Source: Dictyophora rubrovolvata (taxonomy: Eukaryota; Basidiomycota; Agaricomycetes; Phallales; Phallaceae). From it: 64,000 nt of DNA. The stretch spans positions 930,001 through 994,000 of the forward strand of contig CP114122.1 in NCBI GenBank assembly GCA_029959195.1, read 5' to 3'. A model generated the notes under the pieces. That model had not been told where the DNA came from and did not search any database. It worked only from the letters and a program-made list of their open reading frames with translations. The translations under genes and the position numbers were made by a program. This document shows, in pieces, positions 23,818 to 35,016 of the stretch (positions are counted from its first letter, which is position 1; each line of letters starts with the position of its first letter).

Positions 23818-24489
23818 ATTGTGTCCCAATCTCGACGCAGATTCTGATAGAATACGATAGAAAGGTCTTCATACTTTTCCAAAAACTGATTTCACCGATT
23901 TGGCACGGTCGAGCATCAGTGTCGTTGTTACGTAGACTCACTGGAGGAACAGAGCTGATTTTTCACGATTCAGATGTTCATACACCGCCTAAGTTTGGGG
24001 GTTTATCATGGCCATCATCATGAGTAGAGCCACCCGCTGATACACGTCCTTTCGAGATTTGTCAACGAGCTGTAGAGCCGCTAACCAGTGGACTGTATTG
24101 CATTCAGTGAGCACTTGTCCAACTACAGTATCTGAGTCTTCTGAACAGTAAAGGATGTGACGCTAGGAGCTAAAGTGCCCAAATTCTAGAAAAAATTCAA
24201 ACGCTGGCTAAATTTACTTATTCAACTCAGTTGAGTGCAGACGGTTTAGAAAATGAATGGGGAGTCATTTGGTTCAATTATTTCAAGTTGCCAGGGCAAC
24301 AATATCTTTCAATCATGCCATGACGGCATGAGCCGCATGACGAGGGTGGCTCGGACATCCGACGTTGGCTTGGTTCAGCTAGCATATAATGCACTAATCT
24401 GTCTGTCTCATACTTGATTCCACATCTCATATATTGGGTCAAATTACTTTTAATCCTTTGATACCCCTCCACTGTGACTAACTTCGAAA
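23818..24489. other. Upstream region of 7-TM gene copy 1; start of tandem unit 1
   Basis: No gene. From about 23937 onwards the sequence aligns with 28455-29066 at roughly 80-90% identity by eye, so it is the left part of the first tandem unit. The last about 100 bp form the leader of the 7-TM gene. Confidence 0.5.
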
Positions 24490-26229
24490 ATGAACAACAA
24501 TACTGTTAATGTTACCTCGAGTAGTGCTGTTGCTGGAAATTTGGTCCAAGGAGAATATTTATAGTATGTCCCATTCTCAAATATCTGGTATTTATTTGAC
24601 CATAGGATCTTAGTTACATCGACACTCTTATTGATGCCAGCATGTTAAGTATGTCATTCGATATTTAATAAAGTAAAGGGTCTCATGATGATTATCCCTT
24701 AGCACTCCTGTTTTATACTACCGTGTTGGCTATGCCACAAGAAATGGAATATATGTGGTCGTCGCCCATACGTTTCAGTCTTCCAAATTTGCTTTATACT
24801 CTTACAAGATATGGGAGTTTGCTTTGTCAAGCAGCTGTCTTCTCGTTGGATCTTGTGTCACCGGTAAGCTGAACAGTTACGAGTTGAAACCCGTAAATAA
24901 CAGGTAAATAACAATTAATTGTCAAACTGCTTCTTTCCTGCAGTCAACAAGGTGAGATACGATAATTTCAGAAAATTAATAAACTAAACAAGCGACAAAG
25001 CTTGTGCAATGGCCTACTCAATGTACAAAATGCTATGATCATTTTGACATATTCAATTGGTGTTCAAGGTTGGTGTAGTACATGTCTTATGAATGCTTTT
25101 ACGAATATCCGTTTAGGCTTATTAATCACTCGAGCATACGCACTATGTCGGGGGAATAGGGTCATAGCTGGGGCTTTAGCCATATTCTCTTTAGGAGCTC
25201 TCAGTATAGAAATTTATTGTAAGTTTTTGAAGCAGCAGGAACACACAATCAATTCTAACTTATTATTTAGTGACAGTAGTAGCGGCCTCCGGTTGCATTC
25301 AAACGTTGGCAATTTATTTTCAAATTATGTTGAATAGTATTACTGACCCCATTTTTCTATCATTTTGCTCAAGCAAGTTCCACATCAGGTCTGAGTGGGT
25401 ATTATTCCATAATATTTTAACTAACATATCTCATTGTGATAAAACCTAGATCTTGCCCCAGAAACCTTGGTCTGCGACATCTGTACTATTTTAACTGATT
25501 TGATCGCCTTCTGCGTTTGCTTATGGAACGTTTGGGGCACATGGAAATTAAAGCGTGACATTGGCATCCAAAATTACAATGACCTTGTTTCAGTGCTATT
25601 CAGACAAGGTAGGTCCCAATCACATTCTAAACAAAGCTATTTTGACAAGGAATTATAGCTGTATCACGATTTTGGTGAGCTTGAATGTAGAATTCATATC
25701 GATCTCAGATTTCTCAATTTGGCTTTCCGGACAGCTTTGTGATCGTTTTCACCGCCGCCTATACGGTCCTTGCTCAAGTAAGATGTATACAAAATCTGAT
25801 TATGTGTCTTATCTTAATCTTACTTTTCTTCTGCAGTTTGTAAGTACATTCTGTTTGAGGGGCGAATATGGCTCTGGTGCACTGAGTAATAATTTTCAAA
25901 TCCAATGCTACAGCAGGCTCCGATCACTGTAACAAATATCCTGGGCAGTTTCCAGCATAGGTATCTTCATTCTCATTCCTCATTACAATGTCAATTTATT
26001 CTTCTCCAGTTTTTCGGCCATTTTACTCGCCGATTTTACTTTGGATCTTCGTCAACAAAATTCCGCAGCAATTCGAGCTGCAAACGCAACATTACCGACA
26101 ATTGAATTTCAAAGCGTGATGCACTATATACACGAATCTATCGTCATGGAAATGGGTGATCATGAAAATGTCCATACGAGGGAAGGGGGTGCCAACGATA
26201 CTTTGGAATCTCCAGATGTAGAAATCTGA
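24490..26229 (+). CDS. DUF6533-like seven-transmembrane protein, copy 1 (looks intact)
   Basis: An integral membrane protein of a group abundant in mushroom genomes; its function is unknown. ATG 24490 gives MNNNTVNVTSS. Short exons then join in frame to YYIDTLIDASML-TLLFYTTV, PQEMEYMWSSPIRFSLPNLL and YTLTRYGSLLCQAAVFSLDL, matching the DUF6533 N-terminal block (acidic E-V/M-E-Y-x-W followed by a basic RY helix). Later hydrophobic exons include AMIILTYSIGVQG, ALAIFSLGALSIEIY, DICTILTDLIAFCVCLWNVW followed by GTWKLKRDIG, and FVIVFTAAYTVLAQ. The cytoplasmic tail ends EMGDHENVHTREGG and SPDVEI, stop 26227-26229. About ten exons, several under 60 nt. All joins tried keep frame, unlike the second copy. 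Confidence 0.75.
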
Positions 26230-27548
26230 CGTGAAAAGTCAGCTTAGAAGTCATGGTCAGCTCTGGCTAAATGGCCAGCGAAAAGCCGTCAACGTTCTGT
26301 CAGTTAATTTGTAAAGAAATAAAATTTCTTGCTGCTACTGAGCTAGTACGGCCCAGCGATGGCAGAGTAAAACCAGCACCAAAAATACCTTTAGAATGAC
26401 GGCGACAGCAGCATTTTTAGAGAGGACTTTAGGCATGCTTCTAACTCACTCAAGGATCTTCGTAGTATTCCTGCAACCCCACAAGCTGTTCGAGTATCAG
26501 TCTCTCCCGCAGCGTCCCCCTTTGCCATCCATCAGGAGGTCACCGAAACGAAACCCTTAGCACAAACAAACATACACCTTCCGAAGGTAAGCTTCCTTTG
26601 ACCCTACGCCTCAAAGCGCGAGGAACGTGGTTCGACGTTCTTACTGCGGATCTTACTGCGACCTACTGCAAGTCGGATGAACCTCAGTTTTAAGTAAGGT
26701 TTGTTGAATTTTCAGATATAATCCAAGTGGTTTTGGGAGTAAATCGTGTAAATGTGGAGTTTGATTAGTTATACGAAGGACACGCGATACATAGGTAGGT
26801 GTTCATACAATCCAAGACTGGACAACGCGATGTTAAAGGCATGCGCTTGGGCGCTCGAGCCCATGAGCGCGGAACCAAAAACCTGAGTTGAAGTTCGTTC
26901 AACGTTCAACGTTCAGGTTCGTTCCCACTCCGAGCGCATTGTCGCAAATTCGAAGTTTGATAAGGCACATGTGAACGTCAACATGACTTGTTGTCATTGC
27001 ACTAAATGCAGTTCTAGCAGGTTTTAGCTTGAACTTTTCTGCCAGGTTAACGTTATGTCGTGTATCTTCACTGGCCTTGTATGAACGGAAATCATCTGAA
27101 CTAGAAGAACATGATAATTCGATCTGCTCGTATTTTTTAATTCCAGTTCTAGCTGGATATCATTAATTCTTCATCTCCCCAAATTCAGGCGTCGCGATTT
27201 ATTAATCTACTCAAGTACTTTACAGGCTTACAATTTGAAGAATCCGATTCCCTCCCACGAACCCAGAGTGCTTATTCGGAGTTAGGGGTCGAATTTATGC
27301 GGCCTTGAGGTCATTCGGCAGCAATTAGCAAGAACATAAATTCTACGACCACTGCTTCATTTTTTTTAATTATTCGTGGGGTCGAATCAGCGTGCGTCAT
27401 GTGGAGTGCCAACGAGATTGCGTATCAGTAACTCTTCTCGTTCTTCCCTGCCGCACTTTATAAAGTAAACGCCCCCACAAGCTCGTGAACCTCCTTCTTT
27501 ACCTATCAGCGTGCATTCAGTTCCGAGTCACCCAGCATCTACTTATCG
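26230..27548. other. Intergenic region of unit 1, duplicated at 30807-32057
   Basis: No coding signal. Most of it aligns with 30807-32057, except for a diverged block around 26880-27010. The last 130 bp upstream of the FMO start are almost identical in both units, including the TATA box. Confidence 0.6.
27459..27464 (+). promoter_or_regulatory. TATA box of FMO copy 1
   Basis: TATAAA in the context ctttataaag, 85-90 bp upstream of the FMO ATG at 27549, with the same sequence and spacing before FMO copy 2. Conservation in both units supports it. Confidence 0.6.
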
Positions 27549-28124
27549 ATGGCTACTACCACCACTTCCTCGGAATATCAAATCTCACTCCCAACGTTAA
27601 CCAAACTAGGTGTAACAGCTCCTCCTTTAAAAGATAACATCGACGTCTCAAAGGTCCTTTCAACCTGGAGCGAACCCTTCTTCAAAGCGCTATCCTCCAA
27701 CAACGTCAACGATGCCGTATCTCAAATCGTCGAAGAAGGATTATGGCGAGATATGCTAGCTCTCACCTGGAATTTTCAAACTTTATTCAAACACGAAGCT
27801 ATTCGAAAAATGTTGGATGCACGTCTTGGGAAGAGTAAAGTTTCGAATGTGAGGTTGTCGGATCATAAAGATAAACAACCTGCGTTGTTTTATCCGAGTC
27901 CGGGTCTTGTTTGGATTCAGGGTTTTTTCGATTTCGAAACAGCTGTAGGGATATGTTCTGGTGTCGTTCGTATCGTTCCAACCCAAAATGGAGTGTGGAA
28001 AGCTCATACGGTTTATACCAATCTGGAAGAATTGAAAGGTTTTACGCCAAAAGCCGGGCAATACCGAAGTTATGAATCCAATTATAGTTTTTGGGTTGAG
28101 AGTCGACCCTCTCTCCTCAGTTAA
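27549..28124 (+). pseudogene. Truncated NTF2-like/FMO gene (5' fragment)
   Basis: Nearly identical to the first 183 codons of the intact FMO at 32058. It carries the NTF2/SnoaL-like N-terminal domain (MATTTTSSEYQISLPTLTKL, FFDFETAVGICSGVVRIVP, GVWKAHTVYTNLEELKGF) but none of the FAD or NADPH Rossmann motifs. The match ends just after FWVE at about 28100. Eight unrelated codons follow to a stop at 28122-28124. It could yield a stand-alone NTF2-like protein of 191 residues, since the promoter and reading frame are intact, but no monooxygenase. Confidence 0.85.
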
Positions 28125-28454
28125 ATCAAACGAATTCAACAAGCTTTAGTCTCCGCGAACTTGGAAGTCGATTACAACAAAACTATCGACTTTACATGGG
28201 CATTACCACTACCATCCGATTGATCTGACGTGCTCGAGTTTAACGTGGCATGACAATCTAAAGTGCTCTAGCAGCTGATCCAAAAACTATCTTAAAGAAC
28301 TACATTCAGCTTCCTTCCTTCCCACCCTTAGTCTTGTTTTCTTAGAACGTCGATAAGGCATATGTAAACGGTTTCGGTGCCTCAATATCATTTCCTGTGA
28401 GAGAACATGACGTAGTTAAGTGATGGATGCATTTTCCACCCGATCGCATGGTAT
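28101..28454. other. Filler sequence at the duplication junction, with a coding-like scrap
   Basis: About 350 bp with no match in either unit. Bases about 28126-28227 translate on the plus strand to IKRIQQALVSANLEVDYNKT followed by IDFTWALPLPSD, preceded by a splice-acceptor-like ctcctcag. It reads like an exon of another gene, but I do not recognise the family. Confidence 0.45.
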
Positions 28455-28801
28455 TCAATGAACTCACCAAAGAAACAGCCTGGCTGAATTGATATCTTTT
28501 CCATCATTTAGAAGTTGATAAACCGCGTGGATTGGGGGTCTATAATGCCATCATCTTGAGCGGCCCGCCCGCTGATGCGTATTGTGAGTTCTTCTGAGAT
28601 TTGTCAATGAGCTGTGAAGCCGCTAACCAGTTGACTGTGGTGGCATCCAGTGAACACTTGTCCCATCACGGTATCTGACTGTTCTGAACAGTTAAAGGAT
28701 GTGACACTAAAGTCTAGGAGCAAACACTAGAAACCAAAGTGCCAATAAATTCAGACACTGACGAAATACGCGAGTCCAACTCAGCTGAGTGCAGATGACA
28801 C

Positions 28802-28845
28802 CAGTGATCTGGGTTTATGCTCCGGAGGAAAAACCCAGATCACTG
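28802..28845. repeat. Perfect 15-bp inverted repeat with 14-nt loop (unit-2-specific insertion)
   Basis: Arms 28802-28816 (cagtgatctgggttt) and 28831-28845 (aaacccagatcactg) pair perfectly around a 14-nt loop. The corresponding place in unit 1 (about 24240-24250) lacks the whole block, so it is an insertion of about 50 bp, or an equivalent deletion, after the duplication. Confidence 0.85.
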
Positions 28846-29066
28846 ATGGATTTAGAAGATGAATGTAGTTTTGGGACAACAATATCTTACAATCATGCGA
28901 TCGCCGACTCGGAGGGTGGCCCGGAGTCCGGATATCCGACGTTGGCTCGGTTCAGTTGGCATATATGCGCGGATATGTCTGCCCCATACTTGATTCTACA
29001 GCTCAACTATTGGGTCACGTTACCTTTCATCCCTTGGTACCCTTGAGTTTTGATTATCTCCAAAAA

Positions 29067-30806
29067 ATGAACAACAGTACTACTAACCTTACCTCTACTA
29101 ATAGTGCAGTGACTGCGGATTTGATCCAAGAGATATATTTAAGGTGTGTTTCCATTCTCAAATATTCGATGTTTATTTGTTGATGGGTCTTAGTTACGTC
29201 AACGCGCTTATTGATGTTAGCATGTTAAGTACGTCATCCGATATTTAATAAACTGAAGGGGCCCATGATGAAGGTAATATCTTAGCACTCCTGTTTTATA
29301 CTACCGTATTGGCTATGTCACAGGAAGTAGAATACATGTGGTTGTCACGTAAACCTCTCAGTATTCCAAACTTGCTTTATGCTCTTACAAGATATGGAAG
29401 CTTGATCTGTCAAGCACTTTCCTTCTCGTTAGATCTTGTGTCGGTCCAGGTAAGCCGGACAGTTATGAGAAACCTGCAAACAACAATGTTGATATTTCTT
29501 CCCTACAGTTTAGAAGGTAAGATATGATAATTCTGAAAGTTCGGAAATCAAGAAAGTCCCAAAGCTCGTGCAATGATCTGGCCAATATACTAAATGCTGG
29601 GATTATTTTGACGTCTGCTGGTGTTCAAGGTTGGTGTAATACAATGATTTGTAAATACTTCTACGAATATCCGTTTAGGCTTATTGGTCGTTCGAACATA
29701 CTCACTATGTCAAGGGAATAATATCATAACTGTGGCCTTGGCCTTTTTTTTTTTTACACCGCTCATTATAAACACTTATTGTTAGTTTTTTTAAGCATCG
29801 GGCCTAGCATTCAACTAACTTTTTATTTAGCAGACGTTGTGGCTCCTGGTTGCATTCAAAGGTCGGCAATATATGTATATTCAAATAATTTGAATGTTGA
29901 CCCCATTTCATCAAAATTTACTTTAGCTTGCATAGTAGGTTTAAGCCTCAAGTATTATTCCATAATAAGTTAACTAATACATCCCATTGCGATAAAACCT
30001 AGATCTTTTCCCAGAAACCTTGACCGCCAATATCTGTTTTGTTTTAATTGATTCGCTTGCCTTCTGCGTTTGCTTATGGAGGTTTGGGGTACATGGAAGT
30101 TAAAGCGTGACAGTGGCATCCAAAGTTACAACGACCTTGTCTCGGTGCTACTTAGACAAAGTAGGTTCCAATCACCTCACGAGCAAGGCTGTTTTGATAA
30201 GGGATTACAGCTGCATCACGATTTTGGTAAGTTTAAATATAGAATTCTTCTAATAACATCTCAATTTCTCAATTTGGCCTTCGGGAAAGCTTTGCGGCTG
30301 TTTCCACCATTGCTGTTACGGTCGTTGATCCAGTAAGATATGCACAAAACCTGATTATGTTTCTTATTTGAATCTTACTTTTCTTCTGTAGCTTGTAAGT
30401 ACACTCTATTTGGGGGTGAAATATATACACCCTCGTGCACTGAGTCATGGGCTCCTGCCATATCAGGCTCTATCGGCAGTAAATATCCTGGGCGCTTTCC
30501 AACATAGGTATTGTCACTTCCCCTCCCATTCCAATGTCAATTTATTCATCTTAAATATCAAGTTTTTCGGCCATTTTACTCGCTGATTTTGCTTTGGATC
30601 TTCGTCAACAAAATTCGGCAGCAATTCAATCTGCAAACATAACATTACCGACGATTGAATTTCAAAGCGTGATGCGCTATATACACGAATCTATTCTCGT
30701 GGAAATGGGCGATCATGAAAATGCCCATACGATGGAAGGAGGTGATGACGATCCTTCAAGTTTGGGATCTCCGGATGTAGAAATTCGGCGTGAAGAATCA
30801 GCTTAG
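29067..30806 (+). pseudogene. DUF6533-like seven-transmembrane gene, copy 2 (decayed)
   Basis: Copy of the gene at 24490. The N-terminal half is still readable (MNNSTTNLTSTNS, YVNALIDVSML, LLFYTTVLAMSQEVEYMWLS, NLLYALTRYGSLICQALSFS) and keeps the DUF6533 block. In the exon at about 30005-30165, one base is missing after CLW relative to copy 1, shifting the frame into a stop. The donor after that exon reads aaagtagg instead of aaggtagg. The tail is still recognisable (FQSVMRYIHESILVEMGDHE; stop 30804-30806). A full-length product is unlikely unless splicing differs. Confidence 0.7.
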
Positions 30807-32057
30807 GAATCGTGGTCAGTTCTGGCACAATGGCCAGAGAAAAACTGTCGACGTTCCGTCAGTTGATTTGTAAAAGAAATAAAATTTCTTGCTACTGAAC
30901 AAGTACGGCCCAGAAATGACGGAGCGCAAAAATACTTTTAGAACGACGGCGACAGAAGCATTTCTAAAGAGAACTTTAGAAAACCTTAAGCATGCTTCCA
31001 GCTCACACAAATGTACTCGAGGACCTTCGTAGCATCCCTGCAACTCCACTAATTGTTCGAGTACCAGTCTCTCCCGCTTTGCCATCCATCAGGAGGTCAC
31101 CGAAACGAAACCCTTAGCACAAACAAACATACACCATTCGAAGGTAAGCTTCCTTAGACCTACGCCTGAAGCGTGAGGAACGCGATGTTCATTCTGATTT
31201 CAGACAGCACTGCGACTCGGATGAACTCCAGTTTTAAGCCTCGAGTTTTGTTGGATTTGTAGTTATAATCCAGATGGCGTTGCGCATAAATTGTGTTAAT
31301 GTAGTCGATTAGTTATACGAACGCACGATACGTAGACAAGTGTCCATACAATCCTAGGACCGGACAATGCGGGGTAGGACTCGGATGTAATAGGCATACG
31401 GCGCCAGCTTGGGCGCTCGAGCCAATGAGCGCGGAACCAAAAACTGGTCTTCCCATGACTTGATATCATTGCAGGCTGAAGGATGTGCCTTTCTTCTTCG
31501 ATGTCCGGTATGAATTGAGTGGATGTCATTAAGTTTACTAAATGCAGTTCTAACTTCTGCCAGGTTAACGTTATGTTATGCATCTGCACTAGCCTTGTAT
31601 GAACGGAAAACATCCGAATTAGAAGAACATGATAATTAGATTCGCTCATATTTCTCAATTCTAGTTCTAGCTGGATTTCATTAATTCTTCATCTCCCCAA
31701 ATTCAGGCATCGCGATTTATTAATCTACTCAAGTACTTTACAGGCGTACAATTTGAAAAATCCGATTCCCTCCCACACACGAGTGCCGATTCGAAGTCGT
31801 GAGTCGAATTTATGCGGCCTTGAGGTCATTCGGCAGCAATTAGCGAGAACAGAAATTCCACGACCATTGCTTCATTCTTTTATTCGTGGGATCAAATCAG
31901 CGTGCATCACGTGAAATGCCAACGAGATTGCTATCAGTAACTCTTCTCGTTCTTCCATACCGCACTTTATAAAGTAAACGCCCCCACAAGCTCGTGAACC
32001 TCCTTCTTTATCTATCAGCGTGCATTCGGTTCCAAATCACCCAGCATCCACTTATCG
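30807..32057. other. Intergenic region of unit 2
   Basis: Counterpart of 26230-27548. The block around 31440-31560 differs from unit 1, elsewhere similarity is high. Contains the FMO promoter. No gene seen. Confidence 0.5.
31968..31973 (+). promoter_or_regulatory. TATA box of FMO copy 2
   Basis: TATAAA 85-90 bp upstream of ATG 32058, identical in context and spacing to the one before FMO copy 1. Confidence 0.6.
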
Positions 32058-34595
32058 ATGGCTACTACCACCACTTCCTTAGAATATCAAGTCTCACTCC
32101 CAACGTTAACCAAACTAGGTGTAACAGCTCCTCCTTTAAAAGAAAACATCGACGTCTCAAAGGTCCTTTCAACCTGGAGCGAACCCTTCTTCGAAGCGCT
32201 ATCCTCCAACAACGTCGACGATGCCATATCTCAAATCGTCGAAGAAGGATTATGGCGAGATATGCTAGCTCTCACCTGGAATTTTCGAACTTTATTCAAA
32301 CACGAAGCTATTCGAAAAATGTTGGATGCACGTCTTGGGAAGAGTAAAGTTTCGAATGTGAGGTTGTCGGATCATAAAGATAAACAACCTGCGTTGTTTT
32401 ATCCGAGTCCGGATCTTGTTTGGATTCAGGGTTTTTTCGATTTCGAAACAGCTGTAGGGATATGTTCTGGCATTGTCCGTATCGTTCCGACCCAGAATGG
32501 AGTATGGAAAGCTCATACGGTTTATACCAATCTGGAAGAATTGAAAGGTTTTACGCCAAAAGCCGGGCCGTACCGAAGTTATGAATCCAATCATGGTTTT
32601 TGGGTTGAACAGAGGAAAAAAGAAATTGCTTTTGAAGATCGTGAGCCGAAAGTGTTGATTATTGGCGCGGGGCAGAGTGGGCTGGACACGGCTGTTAGAC
32701 TCAAGTATCAGGGTGTTTCCTGCCTTGTTGTCGAGAGGAATGCTCGCGTTGGAGATAATTGGAGGAATCGGTATAATGCACTTTGTCTTCATGATCCTGT
32801 TTGTATGTTGTTGTTTTTTGACCGTCGTGGATTCAATTGCTCATTTTTTCCCCTCCCTTTAGGGTACGATCATATGCCTTATATACCGTGAGTCGCATTT
32901 CGTTGTCCCCCTTTTATTGATTACTGAAATATGAAATATACAGTTTCCCAGCTACATGGCCCGTATTCTCGCCGGCAATGAAGGTAAACATCCACAAACC
33001 CATCATCCATACCAATCTAAACAAAACACCCCACTCCTCTTCACACAGCTCGCAGACTGGTTAGAATCCTACGCCCACTCAATGGAACTCGACGTATGGA
33101 CCTCAAGCGAAGTAACACACGTCGAGCGCGACGAAGCTAAAGACGAATGGGTCGTCACTGTCGTCAAAACCGCTGATAACACCAAACGCGTTTTCCGGCC
33201 AAAGTACGTTGTGCTTGCTTTTGGGCTTGCGGGAAATACACCGAGGATGCCTGTTGTACCTGGAAAAGAGAAGTTCAAAGGACAGGTTTTGCATTCGACT
33301 CAGCACAAGAGGGCGTTAGATCATGAGGGGAAGAAGGTTGTTGTTGTTGGTGCTTGTACTTCAGGTGAAACTTTGACTTGTTTTGCTAATTTAATGGGGC
33401 TTTGATGGTGCTTGCATATAGCACATGATATCTCGCAGGATTATTGTCATTACGGAATCGATGTCACGATGGTTCGTAGTTTACCATTAGCTTAATAGTG
33501 AACTGTTTGATTGACTCAAAGACGGTTCTCAGGTTCAACGTTCTTCTACCTGTGTTGTATCGGTTCATAAAGGAATGCCTTTGCTATTTGGTGGTATGAT
33601 GTCAACTTAGCGAAACTTTCCGACCTTCACGTTCACTACCTTTTTTCTTCTTCTCCTTCACACAGGACTATATTCCGAAGACGGTCCGCCGGTCGACATC
33701 TGCGATCGCATCAACGCTTCTTTCCCAACCTTTTTACAGAAATACGTACATCAGACGATAATGCCAACGGTTATAGAAGCTGATAAGTGGGTCAAAAGTA
33801 TTATCTTGGAAAAATTGCGTCCTGAAAATTATTTGTTTTCTCTAGAAAAGTTCTAGACGGCTTGAGCAAAGTGGGCTTTAAACTCAATTATGGACCCGAT
33901 AATTCTGGCTGGACTATGATGGCTTGGAAAAATGCTGGCGGGTATTACCTTGGTGAGATTTTTCATAGATGATACAGTAATTTTGAATTATGATTACTGA
34001 ATACGTGTTTCTTCTTTTTCTTGCCAGAGGTTGGAGCAAGCCAGTTGATCATAGACGGAAAAATCAAATTGAAAAATGGGAGTATCAAAGAATTTGTGGA
34101 AGACGGGCTTGTGTTTGAAGATGGGTCAAAATTGAAGGCTGATGTGGTTGTGTTTGCTACTGGGTAAGTCCTGGGGAGCTGCCTGCGTAAAAAACTTCAT
34201 TTCTGTGTGGGAATAATTTCTCTTTATGAACAGCTTCGGAAATGCGCATGATGCGACGAGAAAGATTTTCCCTTCTGAATTGGTCGATAAGATGAAACCT
34301 ATTTGGGGTTTAACTGATGAAGGAGAGATTCAAGGTATTTATGTTGAGAGCGGTCTTCCGAATGTTTATGTTATGCTTGGTATGATTTTTGCGTGCCCAT
34401 TTTCGATAGATATAGATGTTTTGACTTTTTGTTATTATAGGCAATCTTGCGCTTTGTCGTTTCCATTCCAATCATATTGGATTGCGTATGTGTTTTTTCT
34501 AAGTCGTTCTTGGATATAGTATTAAAAAAAAGCCTCTTTGAACAGAGATCAAGGCTAAAGAAGAGGGATTGTTCACTACTATTTATGATGGATAA
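32058..34595 (+). CDS. NTF2-like domain + flavin-containing monooxygenase, copy 2 (intact)
   Basis: Predicted FAD- and NADPH-dependent monooxygenase, substrate unknown. Residues 1-185 form an NTF2/SnoaL-like domain. The FAD Rossmann motif follows: PKVLIIGAGQSGLDTAVRLK, then VERNARVGDNWRNRY and LCLHDPV. Downstream are a 25-nt exon at 32863-32887 (WYDHMPYIP), FPATWPVF, LADWLESYAHSMELDVWTSS, the FMO signature FKGQVLHSTQHKRA (FxGxxxHS), and the NADPH Rossmann VVVVGACTSAHDI. Later exons include VQRSSTCVVS, LLFGGLYSEDGPPVDICDRI, VVFATGFGNAHDATRKIFP and the end IKAKEEGLFTTIYDG, stop 34593-34595. The usual GxGxxG of the second site is GACTSA, common in this fungal subgroup. About 600 residues, all motifs present. 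Confidence 0.9.
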
Positions 34596-35016
34596 AATAT
34601 GTAAAACAAGAACTAAAAGTGAAGATGGTAACAACACCCCCGCCCAGGCTGGCTGTACGATAGCGTCGCTTCAGAAATACAGATCTCACTTCATTCAATG
34701 GCTCTACTTGTTCGGTTCATGTCTGAGTCAAGGAGTGTAACGTCTCGATTCTCGGGCAATTTATCTGAGTCACGACTCAAAGTCGATTCCATAAATATCC
34801 CTTAACACAAAGCATTACGACTCACCTAGATTGGGTGTATTTTACCAGTTATTCCCTTGGATGCAAGCAAGGGTTCTCACTATATTTTTTGCTTCGATGT
34901 GCTAATTATTTTGGTTTGTTTGTATGTATCGTTTTTTTTTCCACTGGACATTTATTTCTTTATCTTCTTGGGTCAGAACCGCGTGTGAATGTGTAGATCA
35001 TAGTATAACTTACATA
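34596..35016. other. Spacer between convergent FMO copy 2 and DUF952 gene
   Basis: About 420 bp holding both 3' regions. No coding or repeat signal seen. Confidence 0.4.

Larger units (their letters stand above)
23937..28100. repeat. Tandem segmental duplication, unit 1 (7-TM gene + 5' part of FMO)
   Basis: Aligns in the same orientation with 28455-32609. The offset between matching start codons is 4577 bp for the 7-TM genes and 4509 bp for the FMO genes. The unit contains an upstream segment, the 7-TM gene, an intergenic region of about 1.3 kb and the first about 183 codons of the FMO. Homology stops abruptly near 28100, inside the FMO. The FMO exon is nearly identical between units (a handful of changes in 549 bp), while flanks and 7-TM genes differ more. 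Confidence 0.9.
28455..32609. repeat. Tandem segmental duplication, unit 2
   Basis: Second copy of the 7-TM/FMO unit, in the same orientation as 23937-28100. The 7-TM gene here is broken. The FMO continues past the homology end into a complete gene, so unit 2 holds the original FMO and unit 1 the truncated copy, or the other parent was lost by unequal exchange. Confidence 0.88.

Noticed and set aside
32292-32792. 166-codon minus-strand ORF inside FMO copy 2
   Set aside because: Antisense shadow of the FMO exon; an equivalent appears opposite the truncated copy as expected from sequence identity.
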